This document shows positions 7,091-15,584 of a DNA stretch of 64,000 bases, in pieces; the stretch's first letter is position 1; every line of letters begins with the position of its first letter. The DNA comes from CAG-791 sp000431495 (GTDB taxonomy: Bacteria > Bacillota > Clostridia > Lachnospirales > Lachnospiraceae), in the NCBI GenBank assembly GCA_052117605.1, contig JBQKIT010000008.1; one strand, given 5' to 3'. Made by a program: the position numbers and the translations under genes. The notes beneath the pieces are model-generated. The model had not been told where the DNA came from. It searched no databases and worked only from the letters and a program-made list of their open reading frames with translations.

Positions 7091-7576
7091 TTACATGCAC
7101 AGATCCGCAAATTCTCCGCCGTCCGCTTTCAGCAGGTCCAAGGGCGCAAGACAGATCTGACAGCCGATTTTTCCTCCGCTGACATACATTCTCTCCAGTC
7201 CCTCTGCGGACGCGTCAACTCTGGTCACAAAAGCCTTCTTCATGCCGATTGAGGTGCATCCGCCGCGCACATAACCCGTCAGCTGGAACAGATCCTTTAC
7301 ATGAATCATTTCCACAGATTTTACCCCGACGGATTTCGCGCATTTCTTCAGATCCAGCTCTTTTTCGATCGGGATCACAAAAACATAATGCTCCCGGTCA
7401 TTTCCGACCGTAACCAGCGTTTTGTACACCTGCTCATGAGGAAGTCCCAGCTTGTCTGCCGTCTGAATTCCATCCACAAAGTCGTCCGGCTCATAGGATT
7501 CATGCGTGTAGCTGATCTTCAAGCGATCCAGAATACGCATTGCATTTGTTTTTACTTCTTTTTCTTTCTTCGCCAT
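7091..7576 (-). CDS. ybaK: YbaK/EbsC-type aminoacyl-tRNA deacylase
   Basis: Hydrolyses mischarged Cys-tRNA(Pro) (and sometimes other mischarged tRNAs) in trans. Start MAKKEKE was chosen for GGAAGG seven bases upstream. The 161 residues carry the family pattern: TNAMRILD with a YTHESYE strand, the K in VYKTLV (about residue 58), the block VFVIPIEKELDLKKCAK, and the glycine loop GYVRGGCTSIGMKK. It lies between the pyridoxal kinase and second thiolase genes on the same strand, with short gaps, so it may be co-transcribed with the kinase. Substrate assignment follows the family. Confidence 0.9.
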   Translation of the reverse strand: MAKKEKEVKTNAMRILDRLKISYTHESYEPDDFVDGIQTADKLGLPHEQVYKTLVTVGNDREHYVFVIPIEKELDLKKCAKSVGVKSVEMIHVKDLFQLTGYVRGGCTSIGMKKAFVTRVDASAEGLERMYVSGGKIGCQICLAPLDLLKADGGEFADLCM

Positions 7577-7610
7577 TGTATTGCCTTCCATTCCGCAGCA
7601 GGGACGAATC

Positions 7611-8453
7611 TCATTTTCCGCAAAGCCTGCTGATCAGCATCGGAATTGCCTGTTCGAAGTTTACTCCGTAAAAGACCCGTTCCCGATCCTCTACGGTCTT
7701 CCGGATACACTCCAGTGTGAAATCCACCGCAAGCTTCTGCGCGTCCTCCAGAGGCTTTCCCAGCGTCAGTGCACCGGACAGCACGCTGGCAAAAATATCT
7801 CCCGTTCCGTGCATGCTTTCAGGAAGCCTCTCGTTCAGGTACGTTCTGCAAATCGGATGTCCCTTCTCTTGATGAAGAGACATCACGCCGATTCCATCCG
7901 CCCTCTGAAATCCTGTGATAATCACATCGCTGCAGCCAAGCTTCCCAAGGTCCTTCAGAACCTCCTCCCAGAAGGCCTCATCCGCATCGCTCCGATACTC
8001 TCTTCCCGTAAGAAGGCAGGCTTCCGTCAGATTCGGAACAATCACATCTGCCGAAGCGCACAACTTCTTCATTGCCTCTGCAAAGTCCTGCGTAAATCCC
8101 TTATAGAGCTTTCCGTGATCCGCCATCACCGGATCCACAATCTGAAGGCAGTCTTTATGTTTCCGAAATTTCTCTCCCAGGTCCCGGACCAGCTCCACCT
8201 GACGGACGGATCCCAGATATCCGCTCTCGATCGTATCGAATTTGATGCCTTCCTGTTCCCAGGCTTTCTCAATCTCTGGAATTTCATCCGTGAGATCCCG
8301 AAAGGTAAAATGAGAAAACGCCGTATGCGCAGAAAGAAGCGCCGTCGGAAGAGGGCAGGCTTCTACACCCATGGCCGAAATGATCGGCAATGCCACCGTC
8401 AGCGAGCATTTCCCTACACAGGAGATATCCTGCACAGTCAGTAATCTTTTCAT
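7611..8453 (-). CDS. Pyridoxal/pyridoxamine kinase (PfkB-like)
   Basis: Phosphorylates pyridoxal, pyridoxamine or pyridoxine for B6 salvage. The 280 residues begin with VQDISCVGKCSLTVALPIIS, the clostridial PdxK/PdxY pattern, and contain SGYLGS, DPVMADHGKLY, NLTEA and the catalytic ribokinase-like loop HGTGDIFAS near residue 225. The AAAGGA site lies about 13 bases before the ATG, rather far. The terminator of the butyrate operon (8485-8510) stands immediately upstream, so expression comes from read-through or from a promoter not recognised. Resembles HMP kinase ThiD in fold, but ThiD is encoded separately at 61.9 kb. Confidence 0.88.
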   Translation of the reverse strand: MKRLLTVQDISCVGKCSLTVALPIISAMGVEACPLPTALLSAHTAFSHFTFRDLTDEIPEIEKAWEQEGIKFDTIESGYLGSVRQVELVRDLGEKFRKHKDCLQIVDPVMADHGKLYKGFTQDFAEAMKKLCASADVIVPNLTEACLLTGREYRSDADEAFWEEVLKDLGKLGCSDVIITGFQRADGIGVMSLHQEKGHPICRTYLNERLPESMHGTGDIFASVLSGALTLGKPLEDAQKLAVDFTLECIRKTVEDRERVFYGVNFEQAIPMLISRLCGK

Positions 8454-8484
8454 GGATTCGTTCTGTTCCTTTTGCGTGAAATGT

Positions 8485-8510
8485 AAAAGCGGGCTGCAGA
8501 TGCAGCCCGC
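8485..8510 (-). terminator. Terminator of the butyrate operon
   Basis: Perfect 10-bp stem GCGGGCTGCA/TGCAGCCCGC with a two-base loop, followed on the minus strand by TTTTACATTT. It lies 26 bp after the etfA stop. Confidence 0.85.
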
Positions 8511-8535
8511 CTCGTTTGGTCATATTCTTACTGAA

Positions 8536-9591
8536 TTATGCACCTGCTTTTGCAGCAATAGCAGCCTTCAGCTTCTCAGTCAGAAGCGGAACAACCTTGT
8601 TCAGATCGCCGACAATGCCGTAATCTGCAACGTCGAAGATCGGAGCGTTCTCATCCTTGTTGATCGCGATGATGATATCAGACTCTTCCATACCTGCAAC
8701 ATGCTGGATTGCACCGGAAATACCGATTGCAAAATATACGTGAGGGCGAACCGTCTTGCCGGTCTGTCCAACCTGAAGATCCTTCGGCTTCCAGCCGGAA
8801 TCTACAACTGCGCGGGAGCAGGAAACGGTTCCGTGCAGAACCTCTGCAAGATCATCCAGAAGCTTGAAGTTCTCAGGGCTGCCAACTCCGCGGCCGCCGG
8901 AGACAAGGATCTTTGCTGCCTGAATGTCAGCAACAGAAGATACTTCCTTAACGATCTTGAGAATCTCGGTGTAGCAGTTGTCCGGAACAAATCCAGGGTT
9001 GAACTCGACAACCTCTGCCTTGCGGCTGTTGTCGGGAGTCAGCTTCTGCATAACGCCGGGGCGAACGGTTGCCATCTGCGGACGATAGTCCGGGCAGGCA
9101 ATCGTAGCGATGGTGTTGCCGCCGAATGCAGGACGGGTCATCAGCAGCTGCTTATGCTTCTGCTCCTGTCCGGGAACAGCGATCAGCGGGAAATCACCGA
9201 TTTCAAGCTGTGTGCAGTCAGCGGTAAGTCCGGTGTGAACTCTTGCCGATACACGAGGGCCAAGGTCACGGCCGATTGCTGTAGCACCAACCAGAAGGAT
9301 CTCCGGCTTGAACTCATTCACAACCGATGCCAGAGCGTGTGCATAGGGCTCTGTGCGATAATCCTTCAGCTCAGGATCATCTACAACGATAACACGATCT
9401 GCGCCGTAAGCTGCCAGCTCGTCTGCAAGATCCTTTACGCCGGATCCGATCAGAACTGCCGTAACGGTCTTGTCATCCAGATCCTTTGCCAGATCATTGG
9501 ATTTGCCCAGAAGCTCCAAAGCAATGGGGCTGATCTTGTTATCAACCTGCTGAGCAAAGATAAATACTCCTTTGTAATCCTCTAATGCCAT
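8536..9591 (-). CDS. etfA: Electron transfer flavoprotein subunit alpha
   Basis: Alpha subunit of the EtfAB flavoprotein that, with butyryl-CoA dehydrogenase, couples crotonyl-CoA reduction to ferredoxin reduction by NADH (electron bifurcation in clostridial enzymes). The 351 residues have an N-terminal EtfA domain (VFIFAQQ to about residue 190) and the C-terminal FAD domain with GRGVGSPENF near 235, VGQTGKTVRPHVYFAIGISG near 280 and the end block DYGIVGDLNKVVP. AGGAGG lies eight bases upstream of ATG. Last gene of the operon, 15 bp after etfB. Confidence 0.96.
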   Translation of the reverse strand: MALEDYKGVFIFAQQVDNKISPIALELLGKSNDLAKDLDDKTVTAVLIGSGVKDLADELAAYGADRVIVVDDPELKDYRTEPYAHALASVVNEFKPEILLVGATAIGRDLGPRVSARVHTGLTADCTQLEIGDFPLIAVPGQEQKHKQLLMTRPAFGGNTIATIACPDYRPQMATVRPGVMQKLTPDNSRKAEVVEFNPGFVPDNCYTEILKIVKEVSSVADIQAAKILVSGGRGVGSPENFKLLDDLAEVLHGTVSCSRAVVDSGWKPKDLQVGQTGKTVRPHVYFAIGISGAIQHVAGMEESDIIIAINKDENAPIFDVADYGIVGDLNKVVPLLTEKLKAAIAAKAGA

Positions 9592-9606
9592 TGTTTCTTC
9601 CTCCTG

Positions 9607-10398
9607 TTAGATCACGTGCTTCTCGTTCAGTACGTTTACGATATAATCAGCTGCCTCTTCAGGTGAATCCGGAACAACCTTCACACCCTTGCCCTTGGCA
9701 ACCTTATCAGAAGCCTTGGCGATCACAGTCGGGGAACCAACCTTACCGATGTTGGAATCTTCCACATCCTTCAAGTCTTTTCTTCCCCATACAGTAACTT
9801 CCTTCTGGAATGCATCAAATACTCCGCCGGGAGTCATATAGCGGGGCTCGTTCAGCTCTGCCAGGCAGGTAACCAGGCAGGGCATCTTTGCCTTGACAAT
9901 GTGATATCCGTCATCATACTGACGCTTAACGGTAACGGTCTTCTCCGCCTCATCCACAGAGAGCTCCTCTGCGTAGGAGATCAGCGGCAGATGAAGGTGC
10001 TCGGAGATCTGAGGGCCAACCTGTGCGGTATCACCATCGATAGCCTGACGGCCGGTGATGATCAGATCGTAATCCAGATTTCTGAGTGCTCCTGCGATGG
10101 TCTGGGAGGTAGCCCAGGTATCTGCGCCGCCGAGAACACGGTCAGTAACCAGAACACCCTTGTCTGCGCCCATTGCGAAGGCTTCGCGAAGAACTGCATC
10201 TGCCTTCGGAAGGCCCATGGTCAGAACGGTAACCTCTGCGCCGTACTGATCCTTTAAACGAAGCGCTGCTTCCAGGCCTGCCTTGTCATCCGGGTTCATG
10301 ATGGCAAGCATAGCTGCTCTGTCCAGCGTTCCATCGGGTTTGAACTTAACGCCACCCTTTGTATCGGGAACCTGCTTTACGCAAACTACTACTTTCAT
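9607..10398 (-). CDS. etfB: Electron transfer flavoprotein subunit beta
   Basis: Beta subunit of EtfAB, carrying the second flavin in bifurcating Etfs. The 263 residues start MKVVVCVKQVPDTKGGVKFK, followed by MNPDDKAGLEAALRLKD and ADAVLREAFAMGADKGVLVTD. The signature GRQAIDGDTAQVGPQISEHL lies near residue 127. Length is normal. AAGGAG precedes the ATG. Between bcd and etfA with 28 and 15 bp gaps, the usual clostridial order. Confidence 0.96.
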   Translation of the reverse strand: MKVVVCVKQVPDTKGGVKFKPDGTLDRAAMLAIMNPDDKAGLEAALRLKDQYGAEVTVLTMGLPKADAVLREAFAMGADKGVLVTDRVLGGADTWATSQTIAGALRNLDYDLIITGRQAIDGDTAQVGPQISEHLHLPLISYAEELSVDEAEKTVTVKRQYDDGYHIVKAKMPCLVTCLAELNEPRYMTPGGVFDAFQKEVTVWGRKDLKDVEDSNIGKVGSPTVIAKASDKVAKGKGVKVVPDSPEEAADYIVNVLNEKHVI

Positions 10399-10426
10399 AT
10401 GTTTTCTCCTTATAGTCAGAATCGAA

Positions 10427-11587
10427 TTACTTCAGAAGATCTCCGGAAATAACCATGCGCTGAACTTCAGATGTTCCTTCGTAGATCTCAGTGATCTTCG
10501 CATCACGCATCATACGCTCAACTTCGTACTCCTTGATGTAGCCGTAGCCGCCGAAGAGCTGTACGCACTTGGTTGTAACTTCCATTGCCGTCTCTGCAGC
10601 AAAGAGCTTCGCCTTTGCAGCCTCTACGGAGTAGCGGTCTTTATTCTTCTTCGCATCAGCAGCCTGGTATACGAGAAGCTTTGCAGCCTCAATCTGAGTA
10701 GCCATATTGGCAAGCTGGAACTGTGTGTTCTGGAACTGTGCGATGGATCTTCCGAACTGCTTTCTCTCCTTGACATAAGCGATGGTGCGGTCAAAAGCGC
10801 CCTCTGCAAGTCCGAGTGCCTGTGCAGCGATTCCGATACGGCCGCCGTCCAGAGTGTGCATGGCGATCGGGAAGCCCTTTCCTCTTGCGCCGAGAAGGTT
10901 CTCAGCCGGAATGTGCATATCCTGGAAAATCAGCTCATAGGTGGAAGAACCATGGATACCCATCTTGTTCTCCTTGGTTCCGAAGGTGAATCCAGGTGTG
11001 TTCTTCTCAACGATAAACGCGGAGAACTTCTTCTGCTTTCTGCCTCTCTTGTCCTCGACAATGTCGGTATAAGCAATGATGATGTAGATGTCTGCTTCCT
11101 TACCGTTGGTGATGAAGCACTTGGAACCGTTCAGGATCCATTCCTTTCCGTCTTCGGAAAGAACTGCCTTGGTCTGAACACCCTGTGCGTCTGTGCCGGC
11201 GCCGGGCTCCGTCAGACCGAATGCACCAAGGAGCTTGCCCTGTGCAAGCGGAATCAGATACTTCTGCTTCTGCTCTTCGGTACCAAAGGTCATGATCGGA
11301 TCGCAGCACAGAGAGGTGTGTGCGGATACGATAACAGAGGTGGTTCCGCATACCTTAGCGAGCTCCTCGACACACATCACATAGGTCAGAGGGTCGCAGC
11401 CCTGTCCGCCGTATTCCTTCGGAATCGGGATGCCCATGAAGCCAAGCTTCTGCATCTTGGAAACGGTCTCACGAGGGAACTCGTGGGTATCGTCGACCTT
11501 GATTGCAAGGGGCTTTACTTCCTTCTCAGCAAAATCCTTGAACAGAGATCTTGCCATTTCATGTTCTTTGCTTAACTGAAAGTCCAT
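10427..11587 (-). CDS. bcd: Butyryl-CoA dehydrogenase
   Basis: Reduces crotonyl-CoA to butyryl-CoA in complex with EtfAB. The 386 residues show the acyl-CoA dehydrogenase fold: N-terminal helices (MDFQLSKEHEMARSLFKDFA), the signature GAFGLTEPGAGTDAQGVQT (about 129-147), KCFITNGKEAD, and the second signature QLFGGYGYIKEYEVERMMRD. The catalytic Glu is in YEGTSEVQR, residue 370. AAGGAG lies about ten bases before the ATG. Downstream of hbd with a 117-bp gap that can fold into GC-rich hairpins, and followed by etfB. Confidence 0.96.
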   Translation of the reverse strand: MDFQLSKEHEMARSLFKDFAEKEVKPLAIKVDDTHEFPRETVSKMQKLGFMGIPIPKEYGGQGCDPLTYVMCVEELAKVCGTTSVIVSAHTSLCCDPIMTFGTEEQKQKYLIPLAQGKLLGAFGLTEPGAGTDAQGVQTKAVLSEDGKEWILNGSKCFITNGKEADIYIIIAYTDIVEDKRGRKQKKFSAFIVEKNTPGFTFGTKENKMGIHGSSTYELIFQDMHIPAENLLGARGKGFPIAMHTLDGGRIGIAAQALGLAEGAFDRTIAYVKERKQFGRSIAQFQNTQFQLANMATQIEAAKLLVYQAADAKKNKDRYSVEAAKAKLFAAETAMEVTTKCVQLFGGYGYIKEYEVERMMRDAKITEIYEGTSEVQRMVISGDLLK

Positions 11588-11704
11588 GTTGTACTCTCCT
11601 TTTACACATTAATATGTTTCAATCCCCGCCCTGTGCGGCAGATGGAGGAATCCGTCCGCCGCAGTCAGGCAGGGGCAGAAATAACGTTCCGGAAACCCTT
11701 CGGA

Positions 11705-12580
11705 TTACTTTCTGTCCGTAGGAACCTTCTGGCCATCGCTGTAATCGTAGAAGCCGATGCCGGTCTTGCAGCCAAGCTTCTTTGCGCGAACCATCTTGCG
11801 AAGGAGCGGGCTTGCTGCGTACTTGGAATCATGAGTCTCGCTGTAGATAACATCCATGATTGCAAGAACAATGTCCAGTCCGATATAGTCGCCGAGTTCA
11901 AGCGGTCCCATCGGGTGATTGCAGCCAAGCTTCATAGCGGTATCAATGCCCTCGATATCGGAAACGCCTGCTGCGTATACGCAGATGCCTTCGTTGATCA
12001 TCGGAACCAGGATACGGTTTACAACGAAGCCTGCAGCCTCATTGACCTCAACAGGGGTCTTGCCAAGCTTCTCGGAGATCTCCTTAACCTTTGCTACAAC
12101 GTCGTCCGGAGTGTTGGCGCCCTTGATGACCTCGATCAGCTTCATAACAGGAGCCGGATTGAAGAAGTGCATACCAACGACGGGCTTGGAAAGGCCTGCG
12201 CCGATCTCGGTGATGGACAGGGAAGAGGTGTTGGAAGCGAAGATGCAGTCCGGATTCTTAACGATCTCGTCCTGAAGCTTCTTAAAGGTCTCATGCTTCA
12301 GATCCATCTTCTCAAGAACTGCCTCAACAACCAGATCAGGATCTACGGCGATGTCAGAAAGGCCGGTTACGATCTTGCCCAGAAGAGCATCCTCTGCAGC
12401 CTGCTCCATCTTGCCCTTTGCTACTCTCTTATCCAGAGCCTTCTTGATCTTGGCCTTACCGCCATCTGCGAACTCCTGCTTGATGTCGCAAAGATAAACC
12501 TTCTCAACCGCATCGCTCTGAGCAAAAGCCTGCGCAATGCCGGATCCCATGGTACCTGCACCAATGACTGCTACTTTCAT
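11705..12580 (-). CDS. hbd: 3-hydroxybutyryl-CoA dehydrogenase
   Basis: Reduces acetoacetyl-CoA to 3-hydroxybutyryl-CoA with NAD(P)H. The 291 residues start MKVAVIGAGTMGSGIAQAFA (Rossmann GxGxxG at 7-12). Further motifs are ASNTSSLSIT, the catalytic His in VGMHFFNPAPVMKLIEVI, and the C-terminal dimer domain with GCNHPMGPLELGDYIGLD. Length is standard. GAGGAGG lies seven bases upstream. Between crt (72-bp gap with a hairpin) and bcd. Confidence 0.97.
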   Translation of the reverse strand: MKVAVIGAGTMGSGIAQAFAQSDAVEKVYLCDIKQEFADGGKAKIKKALDKRVAKGKMEQAAEDALLGKIVTGLSDIAVDPDLVVEAVLEKMDLKHETFKKLQDEIVKNPDCIFASNTSSLSITEIGAGLSKPVVGMHFFNPAPVMKLIEVIKGANTPDDVVAKVKEISEKLGKTPVEVNEAAGFVVNRILVPMINEGICVYAAGVSDIEGIDTAMKLGCNHPMGPLELGDYIGLDIVLAIMDVIYSETHDSKYAASPLLRKMVRAKKLGCKTGIGFYDYSDGQKVPTDRK

Positions 12581-12618
12581 TTGAATTTCCTCCTCAACTG
12601 AGTTTTATCATGACAAGA

Positions 12619-12639
12619 TGCCCGGTGTAATCCCGGGCA
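12619..12639 (-). promoter_or_regulatory. Hairpin between crt and hbd
   Basis: Seven-base-pair stem TGCCCGG/CCGGGCA with a seven-base loop, 14 bp after the crt stop, without a U-tract. Possibly an mRNA processing or stability element that sets different levels of crt and hbd. Confidence 0.45.
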
Positions 12640-12652
12640 CCTGGTGTCTTCT

Positions 12653-13447
12653 TTATTTGTTCTGGAATGCGACGTGCTTCACCTTGGCAGGATCGTCCTT
12701 CTTGCGGAGGAAGTTCGCCATGCCTTCCTTCTGATCCTCGGACTCGAAGCAGGAGCCGAACAGCTTCTCCTCGGTCACAAGAGCATCATCCATTTCCTGC
12801 TGAATGCCGGTGTTGATGGCTTCCTTGCATGCACGAACTGCAATCGGAGCATTTCCTGCGATCACCGAAGCCAGCTTCTTCGCAGTGGGAAGGAGTTCTT
12901 CCTGCGGAACAACCTGGTTTACAAGTCCGATGCGGAATGCCTCATCTGCCTTGATGTTGCGAGCTGTGTAGATCAGCTGCTTCGCCATTCCGGGTCCGAT
13001 CAGGCGAGCCAGTCTCTGTGTGCCGCCAAAGCCCGGAGTGATGCCAAGTCCAACCTCAGGCTGACCAAATACTGCGTTCTCTGCACAGATGCGGAAATCG
13101 CAGCTCATTGCGATCTCATTGCCGCCGCCGAGAGCAAAGCCGTTGATGGCTGCAATGACCGGAATCGGAAGCGTCTCGATTCTGCGGAACAGATCATTTC
13201 CCTTCTTGCCGAATGCCTCGCCCTCTTCCTTGGTCAGAGTGGACATCTCTCCGATGTCTGCTCCTGCAACGAAGGACTTGTCGCCTGCGCCGGTAAGAAT
13301 CAGGCAGCGGACTGCATTCAGATCCACGCCGTCAATGACTGCAGCAAGATCATCCAGAACCTGAGAATTCAGTGCATTCAGAGCCTGCGGACGATTGATG
13401 GTGATCACACCTACCGCGCCCTCTACTTCATAATTTACAAAACCCAT
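12653..13447 (-). CDS. crt: 3-hydroxybutyryl-CoA dehydratase (crotonase)
   Basis: Dehydrates 3-hydroxybutyryl-CoA to crotonyl-CoA. Start MGFVNYEVEG was chosen because GGAAGG lies six bases upstream; the Met six codons earlier has no site. The 264 residues show the crotonase oxyanion-hole segments (AGADIGEM near 65; GFALGGGNEIAMSCDFRI near 106) and the two catalytic Glu positions in GNEIAMS and FGQPEVGLGITPGFGGTQRL. Second gene of the operon, 45 bp after thl. Confidence 0.96.
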   Translation of the reverse strand: MGFVNYEVEGAVGVITINRPQALNALNSQVLDDLAAVIDGVDLNAVRCLILTGAGDKSFVAGADIGEMSTLTKEEGEAFGKKGNDLFRRIETLPIPVIAAINGFALGGGNEIAMSCDFRICAENAVFGQPEVGLGITPGFGGTQRLARLIGPGMAKQLIYTARNIKADEAFRIGLVNQVVPQEELLPTAKKLASVIAGNAPIAVRACKEAINTGIQQEMDDALVTEEKLFGSCFESEDQKEGMANFLRKKDDPAKVKHVAFQNK

Positions 13448-13492
13448 TGGAAGCCTTCCTTTCACTATTAAACAGTTGCTGTCCGCTTCTGT

Positions 13493-14677
13493 TTATGCCT
13501 CGTACTTCTCAACAACCGTTGCACAGCCCATTCCGCCGCCGATGCAGAGGGTTGCAAGTCCGCGCTTCGCATCGCGGTCCTTCATTGCATACAGGAGAGT
13601 GGTCAGGATACGTGCGCCGGATGCGCCTACCGGATGTCCGATTGCGATTGCGCCGCCGTTGACATTCAGCTTGTTCATATCGAAGCCAAGATCCTTGCCG
13701 ACTGCAACAGACTGTGCGGCAAAAGCCTCGTTTGCTTCATAAAGATCGAAATCATCAATGGTCAGGCCGGTCTTCTTCAGAACCTTTCTGGTTGCTGCGA
13801 CAGGGCCTACACCCATGATGGAGGGATCTACGCCGCCAAGAGCGCCTGCTGTCCAGACTGCCATGGGGGTTACGCCGAGCTCCTTCGCCTTGGACTCGCT
13901 CATCACAACGATTGCTGCAGCGCCGTCGTTGATTCCGGATGCATTTCCTGCCGTGGTTACGCCGTCAGGATTGATTGCGCGAAGCTTCGCAATGTCTGCT
14001 GCGGTCTGTCTGCCGCGAGGGCCTTCATCCGTATCGAAAACAATCGTCTGCTTCTTCTGCTTGATTTCAACAGGGACGATCTCTTCCTTGAACTTGCCAG
14101 CTTCCTGAGCCTCAGCGGTCTTCGTCTGAGAGCATGCTGCGAACTCATCCAGCTCTTCTCTGGTAAGTCCCCACTGCTTTGCTACGTTATCAGCAGTCTG
14201 AATCATGTGATAGTTGTTGAATGCATCCCACAGAGCATCGTTGACCATGCAGTCAACAACCGTTCCGTTATTCATGCGATATCCGAAACGAGCCTTCGTA
14301 AGTGCGTAGGGAGCCATCGACATATTCTCGGTACCGCCTGCTACGACGATGTCAGCCTCGCCGGCCTTGATCAGATCTGCAGCAAGATTTACTGCATACA
14401 GTCCGGATCCGCATACAACGTTCAGAGTCACTGCAGGAGTTTCTACCGGCAGTCCTGCCTTGAGAGAGCACTGTCTTGCAACGTTCTGTCCCTGTGCTGC
14501 CTGAATGACGCAGCCCATAAATACCTGATCCACATCCTCCGGCTTGATTCCTGCACGCTTTACGGCTTCCTTAATGACGATTGCACCCAGCTCTGCTGCG
14601 GGGGTCGTGGAAAGTGCGCCGCCCATCTTGCCTACCGCAGTGCGGCAAGCGCTTGCAATAACAACTCTGTCTGCCAT
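13493..14677 (-). CDS. thlA: Acetyl-CoA C-acetyltransferase, butyrate operon
   Basis: First step of butyrate formation: condensation of two acetyl-CoA. Start MADRVVIASACRTAVGK follows GGAAAGG; the in-frame upstream Met is less likely. The 394 residues have the nucleophilic Cys in LNVVCGSGLYAVNLA (near 88), the His in GGAIAIGHPVGASG (near 350) and LCIGGGMGCATVVEKYEA at the end. Leads the operon thl-crt-hbd-bcd-etfB-etfA behind the promoter at 14749-14777. Terminal butyrate genes (buk/ptb or but) are not in the window. Confidence 0.96.
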   Translation of the reverse strand: MADRVVIASACRTAVGKMGGALSTTPAAELGAIVIKEAVKRAGIKPEDVDQVFMGCVIQAAQGQNVARQCSLKAGLPVETPAVTLNVVCGSGLYAVNLAADLIKAGEADIVVAGGTENMSMAPYALTKARFGYRMNNGTVVDCMVNDALWDAFNNYHMIQTADNVAKQWGLTREELDEFAACSQTKTAEAQEAGKFKEEIVPVEIKQKKQTIVFDTDEGPRGRQTAADIAKLRAINPDGVTTAGNASGINDGAAAIVVMSESKAKELGVTPMAVWTAGALGGVDPSIMGVGPVAATRKVLKKTGLTIDDFDLYEANEAFAAQSVAVGKDLGFDMNKLNVNGGAIAIGHPVGASGARILTTLLYAMKDRDAKRGLATLCIGGGMGCATVVEKYEA

Positions 14678-14748
14678 ATTCATCCTTTCCGCCGCAGCAA
14701 TTTTGTGCGCGGCCATCAGATTGTTAATTTTTTATCACACCATCAGAA

Positions 14749-14777
14749 ATTATAGCATAGCACCCTGCTTTTTTCAA
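14749..14777 (-). promoter_or_regulatory. Promoter of the butyrate operon
   Basis: On the minus strand TTGAAA (14772-14777), 17 bp, TATAAT (14749-14754), about 70 bp upstream of thl. Confidence 0.8.
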
Positions 14778-14834
14778 TTCTGAATAGTTCTGAAATTGAT
14801 GGTGAAAAACTGTATGTTTTGACTGCCCGGATGA

Positions 14835-15365
14835 TCAAAGGTCCGGCTCGATCAGTCCGTAGGTGCCGCCCTTTCTCTTATAAACAACGTTCAGCTGCTC
14901 CGTCTCGGCGTTGCAGAACATGTAGAAGCTGTGTCCGAGAAGCTCCATCTGTACGCAGGCATCCTCCGGATACATCGGCTTCATGTCAAACTGCTTGCGG
15001 CGGCAGATCTGAATCTCCTCCTCCGCCATATATTCACGATCCAGAAACTCTCTCCGGAAGTCATTGTCACTGTCCTGATGGCGGTCCACAATCTTATTCT
15101 TGTACTTCTTGAGCTGACGTTCAATCACCTCTTCCACCAGATCGATGCTGATGTACATATCGTTGCTCGACTGCTCGGACCGGATGATTCCTCCCTGAAC
15201 AGGTATCGTCACCTCAATCTTCTGACGGTCCTTTTCTACGCTCAGTGTGACGCGCACCTCTGTGTCCGGAGCAAAGAAACGATCCAGCTTGTCCAGCTTG
15301 CCTCGAATCGCAGTGTCCAGCCCCGATGTAACCTCAATGTTCTTTCCGACAATGGTGTACTTCAT
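14835..15365 (-). CDS. hpf: Ribosome hibernation promoting factor, long form
   Basis: Binds 30S subunits and dimerises 70S ribosomes into inactive 100S particles in starvation. The 176 residues have the N-terminal S30AE domain (MKYTIVGKNIEVTSGLDTAI to about 100, with IEVTIPVQGGIIRSEQSSND) and the C-terminal dimerisation domain (VRRKQFDMKP-type segment near 120, ending NVVYKRKGGTYGLIEPDL), so it is the long form found in Firmicutes. A perfect inverted repeat lies 79 bp upstream. Confidence 0.95.
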   Translation of the reverse strand: MKYTIVGKNIEVTSGLDTAIRGKLDKLDRFFAPDTEVRVTLSVEKDRQKIEVTIPVQGGIIRSEQSSNDMYISIDLVEEVIERQLKKYKNKIVDRHQDSDNDFRREFLDREYMAEEEIQICRRKQFDMKPMYPEDACVQMELLGHSFYMFCNAETEQLNVVYKRKGGTYGLIEPDL

Positions 15366-15443
15366 ACGCAGTTTCCTTTCCGCCGGGATGGATCATAATG
15401 TCCGGTATTCTTCCCCCGACTGTATGATTCCATTATTTTACCA

Positions 15444-15459
15444 TATCGGTTTACCGATA
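15444..15459. promoter_or_regulatory. Inverted repeat TATCGGT-TT-ACCGATA upstream of hpf
   Basis: Perfect 7+7 palindrome with a two-base centre, next to a TAAAAT -10-like box on the minus strand. Candidate operator; the binding protein is unknown. Confidence 0.45.
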
Positions 15460-15532
15460 GCGCTCCTCTTCTGTGCAATTCTGACAAATAATTTTCAAAC
15501 ATCCCCTAAGACCAAAGGCAGGTCCCGAATGC

Positions 15533-15561
15533 AAAAAGACGCCGGGCCTTCGCCCGACGTC
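15533..15561 (-). terminator. Terminator of the NlpC/P60 gene
   Basis: GACG-CGGGC/GCCCG-CGTC stem with a CTTC loop region, followed by TTTTTG on the minus strand, 24 bp after the stop codon. Confidence 0.85.
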
Positions 15562-15584
15562 CTTCTGTTCCGATGTTTCGGATA

